From Candidatus Desulfovibrio trichonymphae (GTDB lineage Bacteria > Desulfobacterota > Desulfovibrionia > Desulfovibrionales > Desulfovibrionaceae): a DNA stretch of 64,000 bases. The stretch covers positions 952,001 to 1,016,000 of the forward strand of contig NZ_AP017368.1 in NCBI RefSeq assembly GCF_002355955.1. Direction: 5' to 3'. Positions 63,738 to 64,000 of this stretch are shown here, one piece after another. The stretch's first letter is position 1. Every line of letters starts with the position of its first letter. The notes beneath the pieces were generated by a model that was not told where the DNA came from, did no database searches, and saw nothing but the letters and a program-made list of their open reading frames with translations. The translations under genes and the position numbers were made by a program.

Positions 63738-64000
63738 CTATTGCCGGCCGTGCCGCATGGCGAGCACCGTGCCGCCGCGGCCGACAGTGTAGTCAATGCC
63801 GTGCCACACAATACCCTTTGCCGTCAGGCCAGCCGCATACACATACGCGAACATGCAGACCGCGTAAACAAAAGCCCAGAGCCAGGGCAGGAACGGTACA
63901 GGCGTAAGCAAAAAGCCCCGCCAGACATAAAGAATGCCCGTGAGCGCCGCCAGATGCAGCAAGGCCGCCGGCATGGCCGCTCCCGGCATGAGATGCAGTA
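63738..64000 (-). CDS. Membrane glycosyltransferase-like protein, C-terminal part
   Basis: The last ~87 residues of a gene entering from the right edge. They contain two hydrophobic segments (PAALLHLAALTGILYVWRGFLL and FLPWLWAFVYAVCMFAYVYAA) and then AKGIVWHGIDYTVGRGGTVLAMRHGRQ and the stop. This order, paired helices followed by a short basic G-x-x-W-[RH]-G-x-x-Y tail, is typical of the C-terminus of family 2 membrane glycosyltransferases. The catalytic domain lies outside the window, so the assignment is tentative. Confidence 0.5.
   Translation of the reverse strand, partial: LHLMPGAAMPAALLHLAALTGILYVWRGFLLTPVPFLPWLWAFVYAVCMFAYVYAAGLTAKGIVWHGIDYTVGRGGTVLAMRHGRQ

Overview
The window looks like a chromosome segment from a Desulfovibrio-type anaerobe (Desulfovibrionaceae). 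The evidence is two Desulfovibrio-style homotrimeric porins, a Tat-exported periplasmic [NiFe] hydrogenase, rubrerythrin, the ftsH-folP-cdaA-cdaR-glmM order and a selenium-dependent molybdenum hydroxylase locus. Housekeeping genes are dense, intact and of moderate GC content. Between them lie many broken genes: two tRNA-linked integrases, a sigma-54 response regulator, a PPOX-like protein, a VIT/vWA protein, comF, a porin, a zeta-toxin pair, a group II intron reverse transcriptase and several IS630-like remnants. This pattern suggests a lineage undergoing genome erosion, possibly host-restricted; that is inference.

Layout. 0-8 kb: secA (partial, minus), decayed genes, an RNB exoribonuclease, plsY, thrC, a bidirectional hairpin and an intact porin. 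8-10 kb: tRNA-Ser, a degraded integrase and tRNA-Asn. 10-16.4 kb: queH, secF-secD-yajC bracketed by two IS630-like end fragments, and an RNase E/G whose stop codon lies in an IS end. 16.9-22.8 kb: the ftsH-folP-cdaA-cdaR-glmM operon (proteostasis, folate, c-di-AMP and peptidoglycan precursor). 23-26.5 kb: an intact MerR-type regulator with a palindromic promoter next to a ruined VIT/vWA gene, then AT-rich debris. 26.5-31.1 kb: a metallo-beta-lactamase-fold hydrolase, a flavin reductase, frameshifted comF, a DUF4198-like protein, a Tim44-like protein and a hotdog thioesterase.

31.3-49.3 kb is the most distinctive part: a minus-strand set of genes for anaerobic, selenium-dependent purine/ureide catabolism. 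In transcription order these are ygeX (2,3-diaminopropionate ammonia-lyase), ygeY, carbamate kinase, ygeW (carbamoyltransferase), hyuA, ssnA, ygfK, an NCS2 purine permease, selenium-dependent xanthine dehydrogenase, a broken porin and yqeB. ridA is divergent at the head. The expected logic is purine uptake, molybdenum/selenium hydroxylation, stepwise ring opening, carbamoyl transfer to carbamoyl phosphate, ATP from carbamate kinase, and pyruvate plus ammonia from diaminopropionate, with RidA removing 2-aminoacrylate. A sigma-54 (-24/-12) promoter lies upstream of ygeX, but the YgeV-like activator beside it survives only as a short N-terminal stub. YgfK lacks about 140 internal residues, and no FAD subunit of the xanthine dehydrogenase is present here.

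49.3-57 kb: a nucleoside-recognition membrane protein, a Trm112-like protein, a Maf protein lacking its catalytic Asp, tRNA-Phe with a dead integrase, zeta-toxin debris, and the folC-tsaE-nnrDE-acpS operon. 57.2-61 kb: an IS630-like element immediately upstream of hynB-hynA, followed by terminators and a reverse-transcriptase remnant. 61-64 kb: rubrerythrin with a palindromic operator, an ABC exporter and the C-terminus of a glycosyltransferase-like protein running off the window.
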